A DNA stretch of 31,052 bases from contig CALDPK010000192.1 in assembly GCA_937911855.1 (NCBI GenBank), forward strand, positions 1 through 31,052, in the 5' to 3' direction. The position numbers and the translations under genes are program-made. Below, piece after piece: positions 1 through 8,241 of this stretch; position 1 is the stretch's first letter, and each line of letters starts with the position of its first letter. The notes beneath the pieces are model-generated. The model worked only from the letters and a program-made list of their open reading frames with translations, searched no databases and was not told where the DNA came from. Source of the DNA: an uncultured Trueperaceae bacterium. GTDB lineage: Bacteria; Deinococcota; Deinococci; Deinococcales; Trueperaceae.

Positions 1-540
1 ACGTGCGGCTGGTCCGCTCCGTCTCGCGCTCGGGCCAGTCCGACGTCACGCTGGAGTTCGCCTGGGGCACGGACATGAACATCGCGGGTGTCGACGTCCG
101 CGAGAAGATCGACATCGTCGAGCTGCCGCTGGAGGCGGGCCGGCCGCTCCTGCTGCGCTTCGATCCGTCGTCGGAGCCGATCCTGAGACTCGGGCTGATG
201 CAGAAGGAAAGCGGCGCGGCGGCCGGCGCGGTCGCGAGCGACGCGAGCCTGAAAGCGCTGCGCCGCCTCGCCGAGGACCGCATCAAGAACGACCTCGAGT
301 CCGAGGAAGGCACGGCCGCGGTCAAGGTCAGCGGCGGGCTGGAGGACGAGATCGGGATCCGCGTAGACCAGCAGCGGCTGGCGCAGCTCGGCTTGACGAT
401 CGGAGAGGTCGCGCAGCGGATACGCGCGGAGAACGTCAACCTGTCCGGCGGCAGGCTCGAGGAAGGCAGCCAGCGCTTCCTGGTGCGCACGGTCAACGAG
501 TTCCAGACCGTCGAGGCGTTTGCCGATGCGATCATCCTGC
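1..540 (+). pseudogene. RND-family efflux pump permease, internal fragment
   Basis: The frame is open from the left window edge, so the true start lies outside. About 178 residues match the first periplasmic porter region of RND efflux permeases as I know the family: a RFDPSSEPILRLGL segment, then a region with LKALRRLAEDRIKNDLE, and then GLTIGEVAQRIRAENVNLSG and FLVRTVNEFQTVEAFADAII. An intact RND permease is about 1,000 residues with 12 membrane segments. Here the similarity stops abruptly near base 535-540, with no further porter or membrane domain. Codon choice (many TCG, GTC, CGC) looks different from the genes to the right, although I did not compute it. It is therefore a truncated piece joined in frame to unrelated sequence. 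It could be a deletion relic or an assembly join. Confidence 0.6.
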
Positions 541-674
541 TGGGGGTGCTGGTGCCGGCATTGCCGCTGCTGTTCGCCGTGGCGCGCACGCCCGGCTGGA
601 TGAGCCCGACGCGCAGGGTGTCGTCCGTCTCGCCGAGCGCCGCCCGCCGCGCCCGAACGGAAAGGGTGTCCCCA
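541..674. other. Junction segment between the RND fragment and the next gene
   Basis: The frame stays open from the RND fragment into the next gene, but the encoded residues (TPGWMSPTRRVSSVSPSAAR and onward) are Arg/Ser/Pro-rich and do not look like a membrane or globular domain. The reverse strand is also open here and reads more protein-like (a DTLRVGLIQPGVRA segment). The stretch may therefore be antisense to a lost gene, or plain intergenic DNA. An AAAGGG ribosome-binding site at 661-666 supports a fresh translation start at 675. Confidence 0.4.
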
Positions 675-2093
675 ATGATGACCAGACAGGACCATCTCGC
701 CAGCCGGATCGCGATCCTCTCGCTGGCGGCGTTCAATGGGATCTTTCTCGCTGCGAACGGCCTCTTCATGCTCGTCGCACCCCAGGTCTGGTACGACCTC
801 GTGCCGGGCGTGACCGATACCGGCTTCTTCAATCAGCATTTCATCCGCGACATCGGGCTCATCCAGCTGTTCCTCGGCGTCGCCTTCGCACTGGCCGGGA
901 TCCTGCTGGCTGCCGTGCTGGGCCAGGCGATCAGCTGGCTGCTGCCGGATATCACCGGACACCAGTCACCCTGGTGGGCAGATCCGCTGCCCGCTTTCCT
1001 GGCCGTGGGGGCCGCCGCGCTCACCGCGGTGCTGCTGGCGGCAGTGATAGCCGGGAACCGCACCGGTTTCTGGGGACTGGCGCAGGGAGTGTGGTTCTGG
1101 TTCGCACTCATCGCCTTCCTGCTGCTGGAATGGCTGCCCGGCGCAAGCGTGGTCTTCCTGGTGCCGGCCACGGTCATGGCCGTCGCTTTCGGCCTGCCCG
1201 CCCTGTCCCCATGGCGTGACAATGCTGCCTTCGCGGGCCTGCTGGCTCTGGTCAGCCTGCTGTTCACAGCGACTGTCTGGTGGCCGCTTGCCTACAACCT
1301 GGAGCAGGCACTCGGCCTGGAACTTGGTGCCGGCATAGCCATCTGCTTTGCGCTGGGCGCACTTGGTCTGATGCCGCTGCTGGCGGTGGGCCGTTCGCGG
1401 CGCCTCCTGCCCATCGCGCTGCCGCTGCTCGGTGCAGCTGCCACGGTCGTCGCTGTCCTCTTGGCGGCCCGGGTGCCGCTGTTCACCCAGGACGCGCCGC
1501 AGATGCTCGACATCCTCCACTTCGAGCGGGCCGAGGAAGGTGAAAGCCAGGAGGCGCTGTGGCTGTTCGACGCGCTGCCGAGCAGGCCTGTGCCGGCGGA
1601 CCTGGATTCCGCCGCTCAGCTGAGCGCCGAGTTCGGTCCCGCGCTGCCGTGGACGGGCTGGAACTTCCACCGTGCAACCGGGCAGCCCCGGATAACTGAC
1701 TTCCCGGAGATCGAAGTCGTGGATTCAGCAGGCGGTGTTGTGCGCGTGGCGCTGCTCTCGGCGCGTGGCGGGCAGCAGCTGCACCTGTTCGTTCCGGAAA
1801 CTGCCGGCCTTCAACGCATCGACGTGGTCGGCACGGAGCAGAGCATCGATTACAGCGATTGGGCTCCGGGGATGTTCCGGCAGTTCTCCTGTCACGGACC
1901 GGAGTGCAGCGGCCTCGAGCTCGACCTGCATTTCTCCTCGGCCGTGACTGTTGACGTTCTGCTGGCTGACCAGACGGACGGCCTGCCTGAAGGTGGGGCC
2001 GAACTGCAGGAAGCCCGTGGCGAGCTGGCTGTGCCGTACCAGGACGGGGACGTCACCCTGGCCGTCAACCGGCAGACGCTTGAAGTGCCTTAA
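675..2093 (+). CDS. Fused membrane protein: small DoxX/DUF4345-like N-terminus plus C-terminal part of an M28-type membrane peptidase
   Basis: The start ATG at 675 follows AAAGGG by 8 bases (a second ATG is at 678), giving 472 residues. Residues 1 to about 76 resemble a small conserved membrane protein (APQVWYDLVPGVTDTGFFN, then HFIRDIGL). From about residue 77 (base ~905) the sequence changes to what looks like the back half of an M28 metallopeptidase with membrane domain: several hydrophobic helices to about residue 270, then a soluble extracytoplasmic domain ending VPYQDGDVTLAVNRQTLEV. The zinc-peptidase domain that should precede the helices is absent, so peptidase activity is not expected. 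Two gene halves joined in frame suggest deletion between neighbours or an assembly join. The stop codon overlaps the stop of the convergent SRAP gene. Family calls are from recall, without a database search. Confidence 0.55.
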   Translation: MMTRQDHLASRIAILSLAAFNGIFLAANGLFMLVAPQVWYDLVPGVTDTGFFNQHFIRDIGLIQLFLGVAFALAGILLAAVLGQAISWLLPDITGHQSPWWADPLPAFLAVGAAALTAVLLAAVIAGNRTGFWGLAQGVWFWFALIAFLLLEWLPGASVVFLVPATVMAVAFGLPALSPWRDNAAFAGLLALVSLLFTATVWWPLAYNLEQALGLELGAGIAICFALGALGLMPLLAVGRSRRLLPIALPLLGAAATVVAVLLAARVPLFTQDAPQMLDILHFERAEEGESQEALWLFDALPSRPVPADLDSAAQLSAEFGPALPWTGWNFHRATGQPRITDFPEIEVVDSAGGVVRVALLSARGGQQLHLFVPETAGLQRIDVVGTEQSIDYSDWAPGMFRQFSCHGPECSGLELDLHFSSAVTVDVLLADQTDGLPEGGAELQEARGELAVPYQDGDVTLAVNRQTLEVP

Positions 2094-2746
2094 AGGCTGA
2101 CCGGTTCCAGCAGGCTGGAAGATTCGTTGCGGACGTTGCCGACCGCGCGGCTGACGGGCCAGGCCTGCAGGACGCCTTCGGGTGAAGGGTGCAGGACTTC
2201 TTCAGGTCCTTCCAGGAGCCATATCTCGCGTTCGTGTGCTTCCAGGATGACCGGCATGCGGTGGTGCAGTTCCCGCATGAATTCGTTGGCCGAAGTGGTG
2301 AGCATCGTGCAGGAATCGAGTTCCTGGCCGTCTTTGGCCCAGTGTTCCCACAGGCCTGCGAACACCATCGGCTCGCCGTCGGCACGACTGATGTAGTACG
2401 GCTGCTTCACCCCGTCAACGGTGCGCCACTCGTAGAAACCGCTGGCCGGCATGAGGCAGCGGCGCGACTTGAAGGCCGACCGGAACGATGGTTTCTCGGC
2501 AGCGGTCTCGGCCCGGGCGTTGAACAGGTTGTGCTTCACGTCGGTCAGGCTCTTGGCCCAGGCGGGCACGAGGCCCCAGCGGATCTGGTCCAGCCGGCGC
2601 TCGCCGGCAAGGTCCCGGATGACCGGGACACCCTGGGTGGGAGCCAGGTTGTAGCGCGGCTCGGGAATGTCCAGCGAGCCCGGTCCGACCGGGAACAATC
2701 CGGACCATTCAGCCTGATTCAGGGCCGTGGCATAACGTCCACACAT
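2090..2746 (-). CDS. yedK: SRAP-domain protein (YedK/HMCES family), abasic-site DNA-protein crosslinker
   Basis: The protein has 218 residues, close to the usual 220-230. SRAP proteins cap abasic sites in single-stranded DNA by a covalent link through their N-terminal cysteine. The start MCGRYA places Cys2 first after removal of Met, as the mechanism needs. Other family signatures are visible: RYNLAPTQ, RWGLVPAWAKS, NARAET (Asn), MPASGFYEWR (catalytic Glu) and HHRMPVIL (His). The frame extends 24 codons upstream, but the Cys2 rule fixes the start at 2746. A TAAACT -10 box lies 5 bases before the ATG, implying a leaderless mRNA. I saw no LexA-type SOS box in the short divergent promoter region. 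The stop codon overlaps that of the convergent gene at 2090-2093. Confidence 0.93.
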   Translation of the reverse strand: MCGRYATALNQAEWSGLFPVGPGSLDIPEPRYNLAPTQGVPVIRDLAGERRLDQIRWGLVPAWAKSLTDVKHNLFNARAETAAEKPSFRSAFKSRRCLMPASGFYEWRTVDGVKQPYYISRADGEPMVFAGLWEHWAKDGQELDSCTMLTTSANEFMRELHHRMPVILEAHEREIWLLEGPEEVLHPSPEGVLQAWPVSRAVGNVRNESSSLLEPVSL

Positions 2747-2793
2747 GACGCAGTTTACACGGTGAAAGAGTGCTGCTCTGCTACGATGCGCCC
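2747..2793. promoter_or_regulatory. Divergent leaderless promoters for the SRAP gene and tldD
   Basis: The 47-base gap holds two TANNNT -10 boxes pointing outward. TAAACT (minus strand, 2757-2752) is 5 bases from the SRAP ATG, and TACGAT (plus strand, 2782-2787) is 6 bases from the tldD ATG. Transcription starting about 7 bases after a -10 box would begin at or next to the start codon. Neither gene has a Shine-Dalgarno sequence. No convincing -35 element is seen at normal spacing. Confidence 0.55.
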
Positions 2794-4194
2794 ATGCTTC
2801 ATACCGACGTATACGCATCCCTGCTCGCCCAAGGCAAGCAGGCCGGTGCAGATTTTGCCGAGATTTATGTAGAGCGCTGGCGTCGCCGTCACCTGCGCAC
2901 CGTCGATGCCAAAGTGGCCGAAGCCACCAGCGGCATTCAGCTGGGGGCAGGCGTTCGCCTGTTCTTCGGACAGGACGTCATCTACGGTTATACGAACGAC
3001 CTGACCGAGGAAGCGCTGTCCGAACTTGTCGCCAGCCTCGCGCAGCTGAAGGGCGGCAGCGAAGGCCGGCCGGACGCAAGTGGCCGCGGCGGCATCGACC
3101 TGCGCAAGGTTGACGCGGGAGCTGACATACACGCACCGCGCGTCACTTTCGAGACCCACGACAAGAGGTGGCGGCTGGAGCGCCTGAAGGAACTCGATGC
3201 CGGCGCCCGCATCGCCCCGGAGATCCGTCAGGTCGAAGGCCAGCTGCTGGAGTGGGAACAGGACGTGTGGGTAGCCAACTCCGAAGGCACCTTCGCTGAA
3301 GACCGGCGCGTGCGCACCCGTCTGGTCGGCCAGGCCATCGCCAGCGATGGCAGCAGCACCCAGACCGGGCTCAGCGGCCCGGGCAAGTCGATGGGACTGG
3401 AGTTCCTCGAGGCGTTCCGTCCCGAAGACATCGGCCGCCGCGCCGCCGAGATGGCCATGAACAACCTGAAGGCGACGCCCGTCCCTGCCGGCACCATGCC
3501 TGTCGTGATGGGTTCCGGCTTCGGGGGCGTCATCTTCCACGAAGCGCTCGGCCACCTGCTGGAGACCACCTCGGTCGCCCGCAACGCCTCGGCGCTCACG
3601 GACATGATCGGCCAGCAGGTCGCCAGCCCTGTCGTCACTTACGTGGACGAAGGCCTCTCCCCGCACGGCTGGGGCTCCTCGCGCTTCGATGACGAGGGCG
3701 CGCCCACAGAAAGCACCGTCCTCATCCGCAACGGCGTGCTCGAAAGCTACATGGTCGACCGCTGGGGCTCGCTCGTCACCGGTTACCGGCCAACCGGCTC
3801 AGGCCGCCGCCAGGATTACACCTACGCGCCCACCTCGCGCATGCGCAACACGATCGTGGAGCGCGGCGACACACCCCGCGAGAAGCTGTTCGAAGGCATC
3901 GAGTACGGCCTGTACGCCAGCTCGCTCGGCGGCGGCCAGGTCAAGCCGGGCTCCGGCGAGTACAACTTCGCCGTGACGGAAGGTTTCCTCATCCGAAACG
4001 GCGAGATCGCCGAACCGGTCCGCGGCGCCATGCTGCTGGGCAAAGGCCCGGATTCGATCAAGAAGATCGTTGCCGTCTCGGACGACCTGAACAACGAGCC
4101 CGGCATGTGCGGCTCCATGTCCGGTTCGATCCCCGTGGAGATCGGCCAGCCGCACCTGCTGGTCAGCGAACTTGTCGTGGGAGGCGAGGCATGA
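2794..4194 (+). CDS. tldD: Metalloprotease TldD
   Basis: The protein has 466 residues (E. coli TldD about 480). TldD is the catalytic subunit of the TldD-TldE zinc protease, which degrades unfolded peptides and matures some modified peptides such as microcin B17. The zinc motif HEALGH is at residues 249-254 (His249, Glu250, His254), inside the family segment MGSGFGGVIFHEALGHLLE. The C-terminal part (GSGEYNFAVTEGFLIRNGEI and SGSIPVEIGQPHLLVSELV) is also typical. The ATG at 2794 is chosen over an upstream GTG at 2770 because TACGAT lies 6 bases before it, fitting a leaderless start. The stop overlaps the tldE start (ATGA, 4191-4194), so the pair is translationally coupled. I found no peptide-precursor or modification gene nearby, so a general protein-quality role is more likely than maturation of a dedicated peptide. 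Confidence 0.95.
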   Translation: MLHTDVYASLLAQGKQAGADFAEIYVERWRRRHLRTVDAKVAEATSGIQLGAGVRLFFGQDVIYGYTNDLTEEALSELVASLAQLKGGSEGRPDASGRGGIDLRKVDAGADIHAPRVTFETHDKRWRLERLKELDAGARIAPEIRQVEGQLLEWEQDVWVANSEGTFAEDRRVRTRLVGQAIASDGSSTQTGLSGPGKSMGLEFLEAFRPEDIGRRAAEMAMNNLKATPVPAGTMPVVMGSGFGGVIFHEALGHLLETTSVARNASALTDMIGQQVASPVVTYVDEGLSPHGWGSSRFDDEGAPTESTVLIRNGVLESYMVDRWGSLVTGYRPTGSGRRQDYTYAPTSRMRNTIVERGDTPREKLFEGIEYGLYASSLGGGQVKPGSGEYNFAVTEGFLIRNGEIAEPVRGAMLLGKGPDSIKKIVAVSDDLNNEPGMCGSMSGSIPVEIGQPHLLVSELVVGGEA

Positions 4195-5513
4195 ACACGA
4201 GTGAGGCACGCACCTGGCTGCTGGAACGCGCCAAAGAACGAGGCATCGACCTGGAGGTGCTGGGCACCAGCGAGCGGAAACTCACCGTCGAGTCCCGCGC
4301 TGGCAAGCCTTCTGATGTAAGCATGTCGACCAGCGGCGGCGTGGGGCTGAGGGTCGTGAAGGACGGCCGTATGGGCTACGCGTGGACCGAAGAGCTCAGC
4401 GAGGAATCGCTGAACTGGGCGCTCGACGAAGCCACCGGCAACGCCGAACTGCAGGAAGAAGGCAGCACGGCAGCCCTTCCGGTGGGCCAGTCACTCGGCC
4501 GGCACGACCTGCTCGACGAAGGCCTGTCCGCCCCGCTTGACGACAAGAAGAACGCCGCAATCGAATACGAAAGCGCCATCAGCGTCGAACCACGTCTACA
4601 GGCACTGCAGACAGCGCGTTACAGCGAATCACAGTCGGAAGTCGAGATCGGCTCCACCCAGGGTGCAGCCGGCGCGTTCCGCACGGGCCACGGCCTGCTC
4701 ATGAGCGCGGTCGTTCTGCGCGACGGTGACAGCGTGAAGCAGGGTTACGGTGTCGACATCAAACGTGACTTCCATCAGCTTGAACCCGGCCGCACCGCGC
4801 TGGAGCACGTGGCCACGATCAGCCGTCACCTGGGAGCCAGACCGCTCGCTACCGGCCGGCGCCGCGCGATCTTCGAGCCCGACATCACCGCGACCCTGCT
4901 GACACTGCTCAGCATGTCCCTGTCCGGCAAGAGCCTTGCCGAGGGCAAGAGCCTGCTGGCCGGCAAGATCGGCCAGAAGATCGCTTCCGAGGCGATCACC
5001 CTGATCGACGACCCGTTCATCGCGGACGGCCTGGCCAACCGGCCGTTCGACTCCGAAGGCACGCCCAGCGAGAAGCTCGTCATCATCGACAGGGGCGTGT
5101 TCCGTTCGTTCATGCACAACTCCGATACGGCCGCGCGCACCGGCCAGGCCAACACCGCGCACGCCAGCCGCACCTACCGGTCGACACTGTCGGTTGCCCC
5201 CAGCAACCTGCTCCTGCAGCCCGGCTCCGAGCCCGTCACGAAACAGGACGGCACCATCGTCGTCACCGACGTGATGGGTGTGCATGCCGGCGCGAACCCG
5301 ATCACGGGCGACGTTAGCGTACAGGCGATGGGCCTGGAAGTCAGTGGCGACGAACTCAACCCGGTTGACAACTTCGCGATCTCCTTCAACCTGTTCAAAC
5401 TGCTCGAGCGGGTCGAGGAGGTCGGCAACGACTTCGAATGGAAACCCGGTTTCGCCGGCATCATGGGCGCGCCAAGCATCGCCGTTGCGGACGTGAGCTT
5501 CGGCGGCAGCTGA
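4191..5513 (+). CDS. tldE: TldE/PmbA, partner subunit of the TldD protease
   Basis: The protein has 440 residues and belongs to the PmbA/TldE family, the non-catalytic half of the heterodimer that encloses the substrate in a beta-barrel chamber. Family features include SMSTSGGVGLRVVKDGRMGY near residue 45, the middle segment FEPDITATLLTLL, and the C-terminal GVHAGANPITGDVSVQAMG followed by NPVDNFAISFNLFKLLERV. It lacks HExxxH, as expected for TldE. The ATG overlaps the tldD stop by 4 bases; the frame extends 28 codons upstream into tldD, but that part is antisense-like. A strong hairpin 20 bases downstream ends the operon. Confidence 0.94.
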   Translation: MNTSEARTWLLERAKERGIDLEVLGTSERKLTVESRAGKPSDVSMSTSGGVGLRVVKDGRMGYAWTEELSEESLNWALDEATGNAELQEEGSTAALPVGQSLGRHDLLDEGLSAPLDDKKNAAIEYESAISVEPRLQALQTARYSESQSEVEIGSTQGAAGAFRTGHGLLMSAVVLRDGDSVKQGYGVDIKRDFHQLEPGRTALEHVATISRHLGARPLATGRRRAIFEPDITATLLTLLSMSLSGKSLAEGKSLLAGKIGQKIASEAITLIDDPFIADGLANRPFDSEGTPSEKLVIIDRGVFRSFMHNSDTAARTGQANTAHASRTYRSTLSVAPSNLLLQPGSEPVTKQDGTIVVTDVMGVHAGANPITGDVSVQAMGLEVSGDELNPVDNFAISFNLFKLLERVEEVGNDFEWKPGFAGIMGAPSIAVADVSFGGS

Positions 5514-5534
5514 GCCTTAACCGGAAACTGAAGG

Positions 5535-5572
5535 GGCGCGGTGCTCAAGGGAACAACCCTGAGCACCGCGCC
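5535..5572. terminator. Bidirectional terminator hairpin between tldE and the lipoprotein gene
   Basis: The arms GGCGCGGTGCTCA (5535-5547) and TGAGCACCGCGCC (5560-5572) form a perfect 13-bp stem, with the inner AGGG/CCCT able to extend it. There is no clear T-run on either side, so termination may be inefficient or factor-assisted. It lies between two converging operons and can serve both. Confidence 0.7.
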
Positions 5573-5593
5573 GCTTGATGATTCATGACCTGT

Positions 5594-6865
5594 CTAGCGC
5601 CGGCAGAGGTTCTGTTCGTTGTTGGAACCGTATCTGACGTCAAACGTGTCGAACTGACTCTCAGCGCTGTCCCAGAGGACAACCGCACAGTTCTCGCTGC
5701 CGTCGATGAATACGTTGTCAACACTGTTGACAGCAGGGTTGTCAACGACGTCAACGAGGACCAGGCTGCCCGTGAAGAAGGGCGTGTCCCGGCCGGCCCA
5801 GTGGATCTCCACGTTCTGCAGGATTGCTGCAGAACTGTCGATGTGCACTCCGTTCCAGGAACCACGCTCCGGCCGCAGGCCGGTCAGCACCACGGGGCTG
5901 GCCGTAGTGCCGCCCATACCTATGCCCGCACCACCCCGGACGTACAGTTCCGAGTCACCGTCGAAGACGATGGTAGTTCCCGCTTCCAGTATCAGGTTTG
6001 TCGGGCCATAAATTTCGATGTCAGGCGTGTAAACGTACCGCTCGCTTTCCGCTACGAAATAGGGCGCGTTCAGGTTCGACCAGATGTGGTTTTCGCCCGG
6101 ATCGGTGAAGACTCCCCCTGCGTACACGTAAGGCTTGCCGTTGGTCGCGCCGAAATCCGTCCCGAGGTAATCGCTGGCCGCATCCAGGTTCCTGACCTGC
6201 GACGCGTCGGCTGCCACGCCGTACTCGAGGTTGTTGTAGAACGCATTGTTCGCGAAGTCACCAAGGATCAGGTCGTGAACACTTAAGCCACTGACGTACG
6301 AGCCGGAGACCGTGCTGTTGGTGATATGCAGCGGCTCAGTCGAGCCAGGCCAGGCTCCGGCAATCCCTCCCCTGCAGTTGCTGCCCATGCTGGTCCAGAC
6401 CTTGCCGCCCCAACGGATATCGACGAATTCAAGGCGGCTCTCCCTGCTGTCTTCGAAACAGATTCCGTACCAGTAGCCATGAACAGGCTCAGCGCCCTGG
6501 AAAACGATGCGTTCATCCTCCGTACCGATTGCGGTCAGCCTGCCGCTGTCCTCCACGTAAAGGTGTGTGTCCTGACCGAAGAGCAGCACAGTGCCTGGTT
6601 CTATAAGGACATCAGATGCAATCCGGTATGCGGTGTGGGAGCCGGCTGTGCCAGGGAACCAGTAATCGCAGGCCTCCGGGCCGTTCGCGAGAAGCGTGGG
6701 CACGGTCAGGTCGCGATTCACGGTAACCCTGCACGCGACAGGATCCACATCGATGGGGCCGCCGGGGTCCGGTCCCGGTACGTCTGGTCCGGCGCTGGTG
6801 CCTCCGCAGGCGGAGAGCAGCAGCACCGCACCGGCCAGTAATGTTGGCAGCTTGAGCCTGTTCAT
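5594..6865 (-). CDS. Right-handed beta-helix lipoprotein, second of a tandem pair
   Basis: The 423-residue precursor has a lipoprotein signal (LLAGAVLLLSAC lipobox, Cys at about residue 20), then a Gly/Pro/Asp-rich linker. The mature protein has two similar beta-helix modules: an N-terminal one (VLIEPGTVLLFGQDTHLYVE ... GYWYGICF ... VDIRWGG) and a C-terminal one (LILEAGTTIVFDGDSELYV ... GSWNGVHI ... VEIHWAG). This is an internal duplication of the kind used by secreted right-handed parallel beta-helix proteins. Six cysteines after the lipobox are at the same places as in the neighbouring paralogue, which suggests three disulfides. The protein is probably anchored outside the cytoplasmic membrane; the ligand is unknown. 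The start at 6865 is chosen for the signal peptide. It has no Shine-Dalgarno sequence and a perfect hairpin abuts it (6865-6881). A longer GTG/ATG frame to 6925 would hide the signal peptide. Confidence 0.8.
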   Translation of the reverse strand: MNRLKLPTLLAGAVLLLSACGGTSAGPDVPGPDPGGPIDVDPVACRVTVNRDLTVPTLLANGPEACDYWFPGTAGSHTAYRIASDVLIEPGTVLLFGQDTHLYVEDSGRLTAIGTEDERIVFQGAEPVHGYWYGICFEDSRESRLEFVDIRWGGKVWTSMGSNCRGGIAGAWPGSTEPLHITNSTVSGSYVSGLSVHDLILGDFANNAFYNNLEYGVAADASQVRNLDAASDYLGTDFGATNGKPYVYAGGVFTDPGENHIWSNLNAPYFVAESERYVYTPDIEIYGPTNLILEAGTTIVFDGDSELYVRGGAGIGMGGTTASPVVLTGLRPERGSWNGVHIDSSAAILQNVEIHWAGRDTPFFTGSLVLVDVVDNPAVNSVDNVFIDGSENCAVVLWDSAESQFDTFDVRYGSNNEQNLCRR

Positions 6866-6894
6866 GCACGATAGTCGTGCAAAAGGCGTATCAG
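6865..6894 (-). promoter_or_regulatory. CTGATACGC motif plus start-abutting hairpin before the second lipoprotein
   Basis: Reading the minus strand, CTGATACGC (6894-6886) is followed by TTTT-containing spacer and then TGCACGA-CTA-TCGTGCA (6881-6865). This hairpin has 7-bp perfect arms and a 3-base loop and ends on the first base of the ATG. No ribosome-binding site is present. The first lipoprotein has the same order of motif, short hairpin and ATG. Confidence 0.5.
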
Positions 6895-6921
6895 GAGCGT
6901 GGCAGCGTCCGCCTCGGCGCT

Positions 6922-8199
6922 TCATGGCAGGCCTGGGTGGGGCGGACCGCAGTAGTCCTGCTGGTTGTTTGCGAACGTGATGTTCTTGATGTCCAGGAAC
7001 AGTTCCGTATCGTCATGATCAATCCGGAGTCCGCAGCCGGCTGAACCTTCTATGTGTACGCCGTCCAGGTACTTCGGCTGGCTGTCATAAACGCCGTAAA
7101 TCATGAGGCCGGCCTCTCGGTAGCGGGCGGAGTCGCCGCCCCAGCGGATCACCACGTTCTGGAACTCGACCACGGACGAACTTACCGATACGCCCCGCCA
7201 GGAACCGCGCGTCGCGTTCACTCCGCTCAACACGACAGGCGCATCCGGTTCACCGATCGCCCACAACCCGGAATTATCCCAGAGATAAAGCGCACTGTCC
7301 TCGCCGAAGTAGATGTGAACCCCCGGGAGCAGGAGCAGCTCACCGCCGTCATCGACGGACAGGGCGCTCGCGTAACTAATCGAGTAATCACTGACAATGT
7401 ACGGCGCGTTGAGTGCATGCCAGACATGCCTGGTGCCGGGCTCGTTGATGAATCCAGCCGCATGGACGTACGGGCGTCCATTAGTCTCCCCCAGGCTGAC
7501 CCCGAGGTAGTCGGATGCTGCGTCCAGACGGTGGACCTGCGAAGCGTCGGCAGCCACCCCGAAGTCCAGGTTGCCTCCGAAGGCGTTGCCGGCGAATTCT
7601 CCCAGGATCAGGTTCTTCACGTTCAGCCCGTTCGTGTGGGAACCGAAGACGCGCGTTCTCACGATGTGCACCGGTTCACTGTCACCGATTGCCCCGGATA
7701 TGCCGCCCCGGCAACTGCTGTTGAGGCTGGACCAGACCTTACCGGCCCAGACCACGTCCACGTTCTCGAGCCGGCTCTCGCGGTTCTCAGCGAAGCACAG
7801 GCCGTACCAGTACCCGGTCGTATTGAGGGCACCTTCAAATCGGATTCGTTCGTCATCCGTACCCACGGCCTGGATGCTGCCCAGGTCGTCCACGTACATG
7901 AGTGAATCCCGTCCGAACCGCAGAACCGTACCCGGCTCGATCTGAATATCTGCCGTGACCCGGTACGTCGTGCCGCCGGGGAAGAAGTAGTCACACTCCT
8001 CGGGTCCGTTCTCAAACAGGGTGGGGACGGTCACGTGCGAGTTGACCGTGACCCGGCATTCAGCACTGCTCGGGGGCGGATCGGTTGGATCAGGATCGCC
8101 GGGGTCGGGGTTGCCGTTTCCCGGGGGTGTCGTCGAGCCGCAGGCCGCAAGCAGCAGGGTCAGGCCGATAGTGGCGGTGATCCACAGGAATCGTTTCAT
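6922..8199 (-). CDS. Right-handed beta-helix lipoprotein, first of a tandem pair
   Basis: The 425-residue precursor begins MKRFLWITATIGLTLLLAAC, a lipoprotein signal with LLAAC lipobox, followed by a Pro/Asp/Gly linker. It is clearly paralogous to the next gene: shared segments include CRVTVN, VTVPTL.ENGPE.CDY, IEPGTVLRFG, GTDDERI, GYWYG.CF, GKVWSS, CRGGI, VAADASQV and LDAASDYLG. Two beta-helix modules and six matching cysteines are visible. The role may be binding of a polysaccharide or a surface partner (inference). The start is ATG 8199; GTG 8208 is an alternative. Neither has a Shine-Dalgarno sequence. It lies 27 bases after the regulator gene and 56 bases before the second lipoprotein, so the three are probably one operon. 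Confidence 0.8.
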   Translation of the reverse strand: MKRFLWITATIGLTLLLAACGSTTPPGNGNPDPGDPDPTDPPPSSAECRVTVNSHVTVPTLFENGPEECDYFFPGGTTYRVTADIQIEPGTVLRFGRDSLMYVDDLGSIQAVGTDDERIRFEGALNTTGYWYGLCFAENRESRLENVDVVWAGKVWSSLNSSCRGGISGAIGDSEPVHIVRTRVFGSHTNGLNVKNLILGEFAGNAFGGNLDFGVAADASQVHRLDAASDYLGVSLGETNGRPYVHAAGFINEPGTRHVWHALNAPYIVSDYSISYASALSVDDGGELLLLPGVHIYFGEDSALYLWDNSGLWAIGEPDAPVVLSGVNATRGSWRGVSVSSSVVEFQNVVIRWGGDSARYREAGLMIYGVYDSQPKYLDGVHIEGSAGCGLRIDHDDTELFLDIKNITFANNQQDYCGPPHPGLP

Positions 8200-8200
8200 G

Positions 8201-8241
8201 GCAACCACGTTGCATCGCCATGCGTATCAGCGGCGTATCAG
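8201..8241 (-). repeat. Tandem CTGATACGC repeat and short hairpin before the first lipoprotein
   Basis: On the plus strand, GCGTATCAG occurs at 8222-8230 and again at 8233-8241, covering the regulator stop codon. A GCAAC-CAC-GTTGC hairpin (8201-8213, 5-bp arms, 3-base loop) then abuts the ATG at 8199. A third copy of the 9-mer is at 6886-6894 before the other lipoprotein. I noticed no further copy in the window. Confidence 0.5.

Noticed and set aside
590..670. Minus-strand segment with a nitrilase- or Lnt-like DTLRVGLIQPG stretch
   Set aside because: Too short and without flanking similarity to call a gene; noted only as a hint that the junction DNA was once coding on the other strand.
2747..2793. 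SOS box or Deinococcus RDRM operator at the SRAP promoter
   Set aside because: No CTGT-N8-ACAG-like, GAAC-N4-GTTC-like or TTATGTTATTAACATAA-like sequence is present.
2794..5513. A RiPP biosynthesis locus around tldD-tldE
   Set aside because: No precursor peptide, modification enzyme or dedicated exporter was found beside the pair.
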